Shown piece by piece: positions 9,883 to 17,822 of a DNA stretch of 64,000 nt. The notes under the pieces were generated by a model. It saw only the letters and a program-made list of their open reading frames with translations, ran no database searches and was not told the DNA's origin. Position 1 is the stretch's first letter, and the number at the start of each line of letters is the position of its first letter. The position numbers and the translations under genes are program-made. Source of the DNA: Parasulfuritortus sp036391875 (lineage in GTDB: Bacteria; Pseudomonadota; Gammaproteobacteria; Burkholderiales; Thiobacillaceae); assembly GCA_036391875.1 (NCBI GenBank), contig DASVZA010000007.1, positions 62,001 to 126,000 of the forward strand, given 5' to 3'.

Positions 9883-11445
9883 ATGATCGAATCGCAAATC
9901 CGCAGGCAGATCCTGGCTGCCAGTCTTGCTTTCTTCGCGGCCCAGGCGGCAGCCCAGTCTGACAACATGGATGAAGCCCGCCGATACCTGGTCCGCGGGG
10001 CCGCCGCCATGGAAATGGCGAAAACGCAGGACGATTTCACCGCCGCGGCAAACGAATTTCGCCATGCGACAACGCTTGCCCCCGGCTTGGCGACCGCCTG
10101 GTTCAATCTTGGTGTCGTCGAGACGAAGTTGAATCATTACGACGCGGCCATCGACGCCTACCGGCGCTATCTGCTGCTGAGTCCGAAAGCGGACGATGCG
10201 ACGCAGATCGGCAACGAAATCGTCAAGCTTGGCTACCTCCAGGAGCGTTACCAGGCCCAATCCCGATTGGCGGGAACCTGGACCGCGTCGTCGGCTGGAT
10301 CAGATCCGGCGAAGGGGGACGTTTACCAGGTCAGATTCGATGATGGCAAATTCGTGATGACTCCGTCGACGAAAACCTGGCTTGGCAGAGAAGTCTCGCT
10401 CTTTACCGACAAACGCGAACCGGATCATGAAAACAGCTTCAATGCGGCTGGCGCACAGTTGTCTTTTGTCGGGCGCCTGGTGGACGACCGTATTGTCGGC
10501 GAGCGGATTCAGCCGGAAACAGCCATATCGTTCAACGAAGAGCAGCCGAATTGCAGATTGCGGGAGCTGCGGACGCCATTCGAAGGCAGGCTCGGGAAAG
10601 ACGGTACGACACTGACTCTTTCGTTCAATGAGCCGCGTTACCACGTGTACTGGTCTTACCTCGGCAGTTTCCTGGGCTTGGGCACCGCGAAATCATGCCG
10701 CGCCGTCGAAGAGGCTTCTAGTGCGCCTATTGAATTGCATTTGGTCAGACAGCAGCCCCCATCCTCAAATCCGCCCTCACCTTCTTCCCAGGACGTAAGA
10801 CCCAAGAGCGCCCACGATTATCTGGTGCGTGGTGCCGTGGCGCTCGGAGCAGCGAAGTCAGACGACGACTTGATCGTGGCCGAAGCGGAATTCAAAAAAG
10901 CGATCGAAGCCGACCCGCTATCGGCTGATGCCTGGTACAACCTGGGCTTGCTGTATGCGAAGCAGAAAAAGTATCCAGAAGCGGTTTCGGCCTACCAGAA
11001 ATATCTTGAGATCAAGCCATCTGCCGAGAATGCCCGGCAGGTCGAGGACGAAATCACCCGTCTGAAATATTTCCAGGAACGCATACCTGAACAGCCCAAA
11101 CCCGGCTGGTCATTGCTCGCCAAGAAAACGAGCGGCGAGAGGGAAGGTGACGCGGTCTATATCGATAAGTCGACCATCAAAAACCAGCATGGCATCACGA
11201 GTTTCGCGATTTTGTGGGATTACGCCAAGCCGCCGTCGGGGGGATGGGACTTCTGGTCGGTAATAGAAACACATGAGATCAATTGCGAGGCGCGCCAAGG
11301 TCGTCGGACTTCCATGGCGGCTTATGCTGAACATATGGGCAAGGGTAAGCTTCTATATCAGTCTGCGACAGCCAATCAGGCTGTCTACTCGGGAAACACG
11401 CCGGGAAGTTTGGGGAAAATGCTCATCGACGAAGTGTGTCGTTGA
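9883..11445 (+). CDS. Exported double-TPR protein with middle domain and adhesin-E-like C-terminus
   Basis: A 520-residue protein. After a signal peptide ending AAAQS come a first TPR block (about 27-120), a middle beta-rich domain (about 130-290) and a second TPR block (about 305-400, with ADAWYNLGLLYAKQKKYPEA). A final domain with GWSLLAKK, VYIDKSTIKN and a paired Cys region resembles the C-terminus of the preceding gene. The last third is thus a diverged copy of the 9125-9850 protein fused behind another TPR module. It starts 32 bases after the previous stop, with GAAGGGG upstream, and ends the operon. The middle domain I do not recognise. Confidence 0.75.
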   Translation: MIESQIRRQILAASLAFFAAQAAAQSDNMDEARRYLVRGAAAMEMAKTQDDFTAAANEFRHATTLAPGLATAWFNLGVVETKLNHYDAAIDAYRRYLLLSPKADDATQIGNEIVKLGYLQERYQAQSRLAGTWTASSAGSDPAKGDVYQVRFDDGKFVMTPSTKTWLGREVSLFTDKREPDHENSFNAAGAQLSFVGRLVDDRIVGERIQPETAISFNEEQPNCRLRELRTPFEGRLGKDGTTLTLSFNEPRYHVYWSYLGSFLGLGTAKSCRAVEEASSAPIELHLVRQQPPSSNPPSPSSQDVRPKSAHDYLVRGAVALGAAKSDDDLIVAEAEFKKAIEADPLSADAWYNLGLLYAKQKKYPEAVSAYQKYLEIKPSAENARQVEDEITRLKYFQERIPEQPKPGWSLLAKKTSGEREGDAVYIDKSTIKNQHGITSFAILWDYAKPPSGGWDFWSVIETHEINCEARQGRRTSMAAYAEHMGKGKLLYQSATANQAVYSGNTPGSLGKMLIDEVCR

Positions 11446-11489
11446 TCAATCCGCTACCGCATAGCATGGCGATCGACAGCGACGGCCCG

Positions 11490-12158
11490 CTACGCCAGAT
11501 GCTTGTCGAAGAACGTCAGCGTCCGTTCCCATGCGGCCTGTGATGCAGCGGCGTCGTACACCTCCGGCCGGGTCTTGTTGAAGAAGGCGTGGTTCGCCTC
11601 GTAGCGATAGACCTCGGGCGGATTGCCGGCTGATTTCATTTCCTGTTCCAGCTGATCGACCAGCGACGGCGTGCACCAGGTGTCCTTGCTGGCGAAATGC
11701 GCCTGGAACGGGAACCGGATGCGGGCCGGATCGGCGACTTCCTTCGGCGGGATGCCGTAGAAGCATACCCCGGCGGCCGGGCCTTCCAGATGAACTCCGC
11801 TGCTGATCACCAGCGCACCGCCCATGCAGAACCCCACGATGCCGACCTTGTCGTTTCCGCCCTTCTCCTGGAGATAGGTCACCGCACCTCGGATGTCCTG
11901 GGTCGTTGCCCCCACGAAATCCAGGCCGTCCATCATGTGACGCGCTTCGTCGACGTTCCGGGCGACCCGGCCGTGGAAAAGATCCGGCGCCAGGGCGTTA
12001 AAGCCGGCCGCCGCGAAACGATCCGCGATGTCGCGGATATGCGGATTCAGCCCCCACCATTCCTGGATCACGATCACGCCGGGCCTGCCGGCACCGGCTT
12101 CCGCGGAATAAGCGGAACATGACGCACCATCCGGACGGGGAAAATCAATCATGGGCAT
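11490..12158 (-). CDS. Dienelactone hydrolase family protein
   Basis: A 222-residue cytoplasmic alpha/beta hydrolase. The nucleophile elbow GFCMGG carries the catalytic cysteine (about residue 115), followed by an aspartate-bearing strand and the histidine in ANHAFFNK (about 193), the Cys-Asp-His triad of dienelactone hydrolases. IQEWWGLNPHIRDIADRFA near residue 32 is the standard N-terminal block. There are no chlorocatechol or other aromatic pathway genes around it, so the true substrate is unknown. The gene is convergent with the TPR operon. Confidence 0.9.
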   Translation of the reverse strand: MPMIDFPRPDGASCSAYSAEAGAGRPGVIVIQEWWGLNPHIRDIADRFAAAGFNALAPDLFHGRVARNVDEARHMMDGLDFVGATTQDIRGAVTYLQEKGGNDKVGIVGFCMGGALVISSGVHLEGPAAGVCFYGIPPKEVADPARIRFPFQAHFASKDTWCTPSLVDQLEQEMKSAGNPPEVYRYEANHAFFNKTRPEVYDAAASQAAWERTLTFFDKHLA

Positions 12159-12514
12159 TGCCGTTCTCCTTTCGATGTCGGTCGGCTTCTCCGTAAGGCG
12201 GCACTGCGAACTCGCGCCACCCGATTCGGGGACACCTGAAATCTAAGTCCCACTCCGGAGCAAACAGTTCATCCCACCATGCGTTGGAAAGTACATGCGG
12301 CCAGGGCGGCGGGCGCCATCGCCGGCCTCCGAGCCTGTACATTCTTGTACCGATGATCTACATCAAGAGGCATACGGTCACATCTTCCAATCTTTCGGCG
12401 AAGTCTATTTTCAGGGGCAGACATGAGTCGCTGAATCATCCATGACGGCCGTTTCGATGGCCGTGGTTTCTGCCAACAACAACCCGCCTGGCGGTTCGAG
12501 CAAAGGGGATATTC
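12159..12514. promoter_or_regulatory. Divergent intergenic region with a candidate FNR/Anr-type box
   Basis: This 356-base gap separates the dienelactone hydrolase-like gene from the ABC importer. At 12353-12366 lies ATGATCTACATCAA, which matches the FNR/Anr consensus TTGAT-N4-ATCAA at nine of ten fixed positions. A nearby short inverted repeat, GTAC-N6-GTAC, sits at 12337-12350. I see no Fur-box-like sequence and no convincing gene. The importer start has AAAGGGG upstream. The regulator match is a motif-level guess. Confidence 0.3.
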
Positions 12515-13513
12515 ATGAGAAAACTACTTGCGGTCTTCATCGTTCTGTTCGCTGCAGCCACCGCGCAGGCCGCCGACAACGCCTCGCTGGCCAAGGCCAA
12601 GGCCGAAGGCAAGGTGTCGTTCTACGCCAACATCACCGCCGTCGAGCCGATCATGAAGGCCTTCACCGACGACACCGGCATCCAGGCGGAATACACCCGG
12701 ATCTCGACCACCAAGTTCGTGGCCACGGCCATCACCGAATTCGAGGCCGGGAAGTTTGCGGCCGACGTGGTCCAGGGCCCGCTGCCGGTCCTGGAACTCC
12801 TCAAGGAGAAAGGGATGCTGGCCTCGTACCGCTCCCCTGTCGCCGCCGGCTATCCGGCCTGGACCCGCAAGGACGACAAGATCCAGCTCTTCGGCATCGA
12901 GTACGTCGGGATCATCTACAACAAGGACCTGGTGAAGCCGGCCGACGTGCCTAAGCGCTACCAGGACCTGACCGATCCCAAGTGGAAGAACAAGATCGTC
13001 ATGCCCAACCCGGCCAACCATCCGACGACCATCTCCTGGCTCCTCGGGCTCCGGGAAAACGTGTTCAAGTCCGACGCCGAGTGGATGAAGTTCGTGAAGG
13101 GACTGGCCGCCAACAAACCCATGTTCGTGGCCTCCTTCGGGCCGACCCCGGCCCCGATCGAGAGCGGCGAGAAGCTGATCGGCATCTCCATGCCCAAGTA
13201 CATCATCACCAAGGCCCCGGCCCCGCTCGACTGGGCGCATCTGTCGCAGCCCTTGATGGGCACGCCGCGCGCCATCGGCATCAGCTCCACCGCGCCGCAC
13301 CCGGCCGCGGCCCGGGCGTTCATCGACTACTGGCTCTCCAAGAAGGCCATGGGCATGCTGGCGACCGACGTCGGCGAGTACGTCGCCGCCCCCGGCGTCT
13401 ACCCGCCGATCGCGGGCATGGACAAGGCCAAGGTCATCCCCATCCGCGAGCTGTCCGACGCGGAAATCAAGAAGTGGGGCGCCGAGTTCAAGACGATCTT
13501 CGACGTCAAGTAA
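12515..13513 (+). CDS. ABC transporter periplasmic substrate-binding protein (iron/polyamine type)
   Basis: A 332-residue periplasmic binding protein with signal peptide MRKLLAVFIVLFAAATAQA. The mature part has the type II binding-protein fold: VSFYANITAVEPIMKAFTDD at the N-terminus, and GIEYVGIIYNKDLV and DLTDPKWKNKIVMPNP in the hinge regions, as in the Fe3+ (AfuA/FbpA), thiamine and 2-aminoethylphosphonate binders. I cannot point to a convincing tyrosine set for ferric iron, so the ligand is open. It is the first gene of a three-gene importer with the ATPase at 13627 and the fused permease at 14724. Confidence 0.88.
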   Translation: MRKLLAVFIVLFAAATAQAADNASLAKAKAEGKVSFYANITAVEPIMKAFTDDTGIQAEYTRISTTKFVATAITEFEAGKFAADVVQGPLPVLELLKEKGMLASYRSPVAAGYPAWTRKDDKIQLFGIEYVGIIYNKDLVKPADVPKRYQDLTDPKWKNKIVMPNPANHPTTISWLLGLRENVFKSDAEWMKFVKGLAANKPMFVASFGPTPAPIESGEKLIGISMPKYIITKAPAPLDWAHLSQPLMGTPRAIGISSTAPHPAAARAFIDYWLSKKAMGMLATDVGEYVAAPGVYPPIAGMDKAKVIPIRELSDAEIKKWGAEFKTIFDVK

Positions 13514-13626
13514 TGCCGCTCCGGGGCCGCCGGCTGTACAACGTCCGGCGGCCGGTACGACCTGACCTCCGCGCACGCCGGCCCGTCCCGTTACGGGCCT
13601 GGGGGAACTCCACGGAATAACAACAA

Positions 13627-14709
13627 ATGGAAATACGGATCCAAGGCGTCAGCAAATACTATGTATCCGGGGGCAAGACCATCAAGGCCCTGGACAACGT
13701 GAATCTGACCATCCCGGCCAACCACATCTTCACCCTGCTGGGACCCAGCGGCTGCGGCAAGACCACGCTGCTGCGCTGCATCGTCGGCCTGGAGACCCCG
13801 GATGCGGGCGAGATCAGCATCGGCGGCGAAGTGGTGTGGTCGAAGGAAAGGAACATCGCAGTCCCGACCGAGAAGCGCGGGCTGGGCATGGTGTTCCAGA
13901 CCTACGCCATCTGGCCGCACATGAACGTGTTCGACAACGTGGCCTACCCGCTGCAGATCCGCAACACGCCCAAGGACGTCATCCGCGAGCGGGTGGCGAA
14001 GACCCTTGCCTTCGTGCATCTGGAAGGCTTCGAGAAGCGCCCCGCGACCAAGCTGTCCGGCGGACAGCAGCAGCGGGTCGCGCTGGCCCGCGCCCTGGTG
14101 GCCGAACCCAAGGTCATCCTGTTCGACGAACCGCTCAGCAACCTGGACGCCAAGCTGCGCGAGGAAACCCGCAAGGAACTGCGCAGCTTCCTGAACGAGC
14201 TGAAGATCACCGCGGTCTACGTGACGCACGACCGGGTCGAGGCGCTGGCGCTGTCCGACACCATCGCGGTCATGCGCGAAGGCCAGATCATCGAGATGAA
14301 TGTCCCCAAGAAGATCTACTTCGACGCGCAGCACCGTTTCGTCGCCGACTTCATCGGCCGGGCCAACCTGGTCAAGGCCACGGTGCGCGGCCAGGAAGGG
14401 GGCTACACCATGGTGGATTGCGAGCTGGGAACGATCGCCTGCGAGCGGCGCGACATCCCGGCGGGCAGCGAGGCCACGCTCTGCATCCGGCCGGAGTTCA
14501 TCCGGATCGGCCGAGGCGAAGGCGGCGGCAGGAATGTGGTCAACGGCCGCATCGAGACGCTGATCTTCGTCGGCGAGGCCTATGAAGTGGAAATCCGCGT
14601 CGGCGGCGAACTGCTGCTGGCGAAGATCGACTCGGACGCGGACCTCGAGGAAGGCAGTGCGGTGAACTTCAGCCTGGAGCCCGCCCACTGCCTGTTGCTT
14701 TCCATCTGA
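13627..14709 (+). CDS. ABC importer ATP-binding protein (PotA/FbpC type)
   Basis: A 360-residue cytoplasmic ATPase that powers the adjacent permease. Walker A GPSGCGKTTLL (about residues 39-49), Q-loop in MVFQTYAIWPHM, signature LSGGQQQRVALARAL, Walker B VILFDEPLSNLD and the switch histidine in YVTHDR are all intact. The C-terminal 120 residues fit a TOBE-type regulatory domain, as in FbpC/PotA/CysA importers. ATPase and permease genes are only 14 bases apart, and the binding-protein gene precedes them by 113 bases. Confidence 0.92.
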   Translation: MEIRIQGVSKYYVSGGKTIKALDNVNLTIPANHIFTLLGPSGCGKTTLLRCIVGLETPDAGEISIGGEVVWSKERNIAVPTEKRGLGMVFQTYAIWPHMNVFDNVAYPLQIRNTPKDVIRERVAKTLAFVHLEGFEKRPATKLSGGQQQRVALARALVAEPKVILFDEPLSNLDAKLREETRKELRSFLNELKITAVYVTHDRVEALALSDTIAVMREGQIIEMNVPKKIYFDAQHRFVADFIGRANLVKATVRGQEGGYTMVDCELGTIACERRDIPAGSEATLCIRPEFIRIGRGEGGGRNVVNGRIETLIFVGEAYEVEIRVGGELLLAKIDSDADLEEGSAVNFSLEPAHCLLLSI

Positions 14710-14723
14710 GGCACGGCAGAGCC

Positions 14724-16415
14724 ATGGCTCAAACCCAAGCCAAAACCAAGCTGACCCTCTCGCTCATCCTCATCGTCGGGGTCCTGACCGTCGGCCCCAT
14801 CGTCATGCTCCTGTTCGGGAGCTTTTCCAAGGGGTTGTCGGCCTTCGGCAGCTTCACCCTGGACAAGTACATCGAGGCCTACACCGATCCGGCCTTCTAC
14901 GAGGTCATCGCCAACACGGTGATCTTCGTCCTGGGCTCGTCGATCATGGCCACGGTCCTGGCCCTGTTCCTCGCCTACCTCAACAACCGCACCGACATCC
15001 CCATGAAGTTCATGTTCCGGGTCATCTCCATCATCCCGATGATGATCCCGCACCTGCTCTTCGCGGTGAGCTGGGCGCTCCTGCTCAACCCGTCCAACGG
15101 CATGATGAACATCGCGCTCAGGAACGTGTTCGGCCTGGAGGATGCGCCGTTCGACATCTATTCGCTGCCGGGCATGGTCCTGGTGGAGGGCCTGCTCGAC
15201 ATGCCGGTCGCCTATCTGATCATCGCGCCGGCGATGGCCTCGTTCGACGTGGCGCTGGAGGAATCCTCCCGGGTCTTCGGGGCGGGAACCTGGCGGACCC
15301 TGATCCGGGTGACCCTGCCGGTGCTGCGGCCGGCCATCCTCGCCTCCTTCATCCTGGGCCTGGTCCGCGGCCTGGCGTCGTTCGCCGTGCCTTCGGTGCT
15401 CGGCATGCCGGGCCGGGTCAACGTCCTGTCGACGTATCTGTACCAGATGGTCGCCACCGGCTTCGCGCCGGATTACGGCAAGGCGGCGGCCGTGGGCATG
15501 AGCGTGCTGGCCGCTTCCGTCACGCTGATCGTCGTCTACCGCGCACTGACCGCCGAGAGCGAGAAATACGTGACCATCGCCGGCCGCGGCTATCGCCCGA
15601 CCGCGATCGAGCTCAAGGCGGCCAAGTATCCCCTGTTCGCCGCAATGGCCCTGCTCTCGTTCATCCTGATCGTGCTGCCGGTGGCGGTCCTGTTCTACAC
15701 CTCGCTGGTGCCCTACTCCATGGTGCCGAGCGCGCGGGCCTTTTCGCTCATGAGCTGGAAGCACTGGATCGAGGTCCTGGAGGATCCGATCTCGCTGCTC
15801 TCGCTGAAGAACAGCCTGTTCCTGGGCGTCGCCGGCGCCACCCTGGGCGTGGCGCTCTCGATCTTCGTGGCCTACGTCATCGTCAAGGTGAAGACCCGGG
15901 CCTCCGGGGTGCTCGAGTCACTGAGCTTCCTGTCCTTCTCCTTCCCCGGCATCGTCATCGGCGTGGGCTTCATGTGGTTCTTCGTCCAGACCCCGCTGTA
16001 CGCCACCATCTGGGCGCTGCTGATCGGCTACATCGCCACCTACATGCCCTACGGCATCCGGCCCCTGGCGAGCGCCTTCATCCAGGTGCATTCGCATCTT
16101 GAGGAATCGTCCCTGGTCTGCGGGGCGAGCCCGCTGACGACCATGCGCCGGATCATCATCCCCCTGCTCATCCCGGGCATCGTCTCGGCCTGGATCCTCC
16201 TGGCCAGCATGTTCGTGCGCGAACTGACCCTGTCGGTGGTGCTGTCGCGGCCGGGCACCGAGGTCCTCGCGGTCCAGATCCTGCGCTTCGCCGACGACGG
16301 GCTCTGGGGCCGGCTTTCGGCATTGGGCATCATCATGATCCTGATCTCGACCGCGCTCGTGGTCCTGGCCACGCTCATCGGCGGAAAGCTCAAGGCCGTG
16401 GAGGCGGGAGGTTAG
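14724..16415 (+). CDS. ABC importer permease, two fused transmembrane domains (FbpB type)
   Basis: A 563-residue inner-membrane protein with about twelve hydrophobic helices in two tandem BPD-type permease domains (about 1-265 and 290-563). Each half carries an EAA-like loop contacting the ATPase: ALEESSRVFGAGTWRTLIRVTLP in the first, HLEESSLVCGASPLTTMRRIIIP in the second. The fused layout is typical of ferric-iron FbpB, thiamine ThiP and some phosphonate importers, consistent with the other two genes. It is convergent with the TolC-like gene, leaving only 12 bases between them. Confidence 0.9.
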   Translation: MAQTQAKTKLTLSLILIVGVLTVGPIVMLLFGSFSKGLSAFGSFTLDKYIEAYTDPAFYEVIANTVIFVLGSSIMATVLALFLAYLNNRTDIPMKFMFRVISIIPMMIPHLLFAVSWALLLNPSNGMMNIALRNVFGLEDAPFDIYSLPGMVLVEGLLDMPVAYLIIAPAMASFDVALEESSRVFGAGTWRTLIRVTLPVLRPAILASFILGLVRGLASFAVPSVLGMPGRVNVLSTYLYQMVATGFAPDYGKAAAVGMSVLAASVTLIVVYRALTAESEKYVTIAGRGYRPTAIELKAAKYPLFAAMALLSFILIVLPVAVLFYTSLVPYSMVPSARAFSLMSWKHWIEVLEDPISLLSLKNSLFLGVAGATLGVALSIFVAYVIVKVKTRASGVLESLSFLSFSFPGIVIGVGFMWFFVQTPLYATIWALLIGYIATYMPYGIRPLASAFIQVHSHLEESSLVCGASPLTTMRRIIIPLLIPGIVSAWILLASMFVRELTLSVVLSRPGTEVLAVQILRFADDGLWGRLSALGIIMILISTALVVLATLIGGKLKAVEAGG

Positions 16416-16427
16416 GGTGAACGCGCC

Positions 16428-17822
16428 CTAGTCGCGGCCTTTGCCGGCCGGCGATGGCGTAGCCGGCGCGAAGATTCCACGCCCCGTCAACAGCTGCAGC
16501 GCCACGGTTTGTTCGGCCAACTGCCGTGCGTTGGCCTGCAAGGCCAGGCGCTGGTCGAGCAAGGCCCGGCGCTGAGCCTGCGCCTGCGGCAAAGTCGCGT
16601 CGCCTTCGCGCAGGGAGGCGTCCATCGCGCGCACCGCCTCGCGCAGCGCCGGCAAGGCGGCCCGCAGCGCGACCCGCTGCCGCCGCAACAGATCGATGTC
16701 GGCCAGAAGCTGTTCGACTTCTGCGCGCGCCTGGCGCAGGCGCTGGGCGTAATCGTCGTACAGCGCCTGGCGCGAGGCCCTCTGGACCGCGATCGCGCCT
16801 CGGCTGCCGTTGAGGATCGGCAAGCTGAGGGTGATGCCGTAGCCGACGGTGTCGACGTCCGAAGTATCCCTGGCCCGGGAGATGTCGACCCCGACCGATG
16901 GAAACTGTGCGAGCACGGCCTCGCGCAGCTTCTGCTCCTGGCTTTGGTAGCCTGCCTGCAACGCCATCAGGTCCGGGCGGATCGCGGAGAGTCGGTCCAG
17001 CGCCTCGGCGGCGCCCCGCACCGCATCGGGCTCGAACTGCGGCAAGCCGGCCAGAGGCAGCGGCGTCCCCGGTCGCAGGCCGAGCAGCGCGTCCAGCGCG
17101 GCGAGCCGGGCTTCATGCCGGCGGGCGTCGTCGGCAAGCTTCTGCTGCAGGCTTTGCAGTTCCACCAGATCGGCGTCCGCGGTCGTGCGCGGCTGAACGC
17201 CGGCGTCCGCCGCAGCGCGGTCGCGCCGCAGGCGTTCGAGCACCGCATCGCGTTCCGTCCCGAGCACCGCATCGCGCTCGCGCAGGCCGACCAACGCGAT
17301 GTAATCCGCCTCGGCGGCCGCGGCTGTCTGCCACTCCTGCCAAAGAATCTGCAGATCGACTTGCCGCAGCCTGGCACGCGCCGCGGACACGGCCGCGCCG
17401 CGGGTGATCAGGCGACCCAGGTCAAGGCTGAGGCCCAGCTTGTAGGCCGTGGTGGTGGCGCCGGACCCGCCTTGCGGGATGTCGCGCGACGCACTGAACC
17501 GCGGATCCGGGAGCAACCCGGCCGCGAACGCCTGTGCCTGGGCCACACCGGCGCGGTCCCGTGCGGCCTGCAGGCCAGGCTCGTTGAGCACGGCCAGGGC
17601 GGCGACGGCCTCCATGGTCAACGGGGCGTTCAGGTCGATGTGCTGCGCGGCCAGGGCCGGCAGCGCGATGGCGCGCGCGTCGACCCGCAGGTCCGCCTCG
17701 CCGTTCCAGTGCGCCTGTGTCGGCAGCGGCTTGGGCGCGTAGCTGGCGCATGCCGCCAGCAGGCCGCACAGGCCCAGCGCCGCCAGGCCGCGCGCCTGCT
17801 TTGCCCGGGTCCTCGGCTTCAT
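16428..17822 (-). CDS. TolC-family outer-membrane channel lipoprotein of an RND efflux system
   Basis: A 464-residue outer-membrane efflux protein. The N-terminus carries a lipoprotein signal (GLCGLLAACAS, cysteine near residue 25). Two long alpha-helical, alanine/arginine/glutamine-rich repeats of the OEP domain follow (about 70-250 and 280-445), which form the periplasmic tunnel. Its ATG overlaps the last codon of the RND pump gene (ATGA, 17819-17822). It is the last gene of the five-gene BlaI-M56-adaptor-pump-channel operon and supplies the outer-membrane exit of the pump. Confidence 0.9.
   Translation of the reverse strand: MKPRTRAKQARGLAALGLCGLLAACASYAPKPLPTQAHWNGEADLRVDARAIALPALAAQHIDLNAPLTMEAVAALAVLNEPGLQAARDRAGVAQAQAFAAGLLPDPRFSASRDIPQGGSGATTTAYKLGLSLDLGRLITRGAAVSAARARLRQVDLQILWQEWQTAAAAEADYIALVGLRERDAVLGTERDAVLERLRRDRAAADAGVQPRTTADADLVELQSLQQKLADDARRHEARLAALDALLGLRPGTPLPLAGLPQFEPDAVRGAAEALDRLSAIRPDLMALQAGYQSQEQKLREAVLAQFPSVGVDISRARDTSDVDTVGYGITLSLPILNGSRGAIAVQRASRQALYDDYAQRLRQARAEVEQLLADIDLLRRQRVALRAALPALREAVRAMDASLREGDATLPQAQAQRRALLDQRLALQANARQLAEQTVALQLLTGRGIFAPATPSPAGKGRD

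Noticed and set aside
12145..12342. A 65-codon minus-strand frame in the gap before the ABC importer
   Set aside because: Tryptophan/arginine-rich, no ribosome binding site, no family resemblance.
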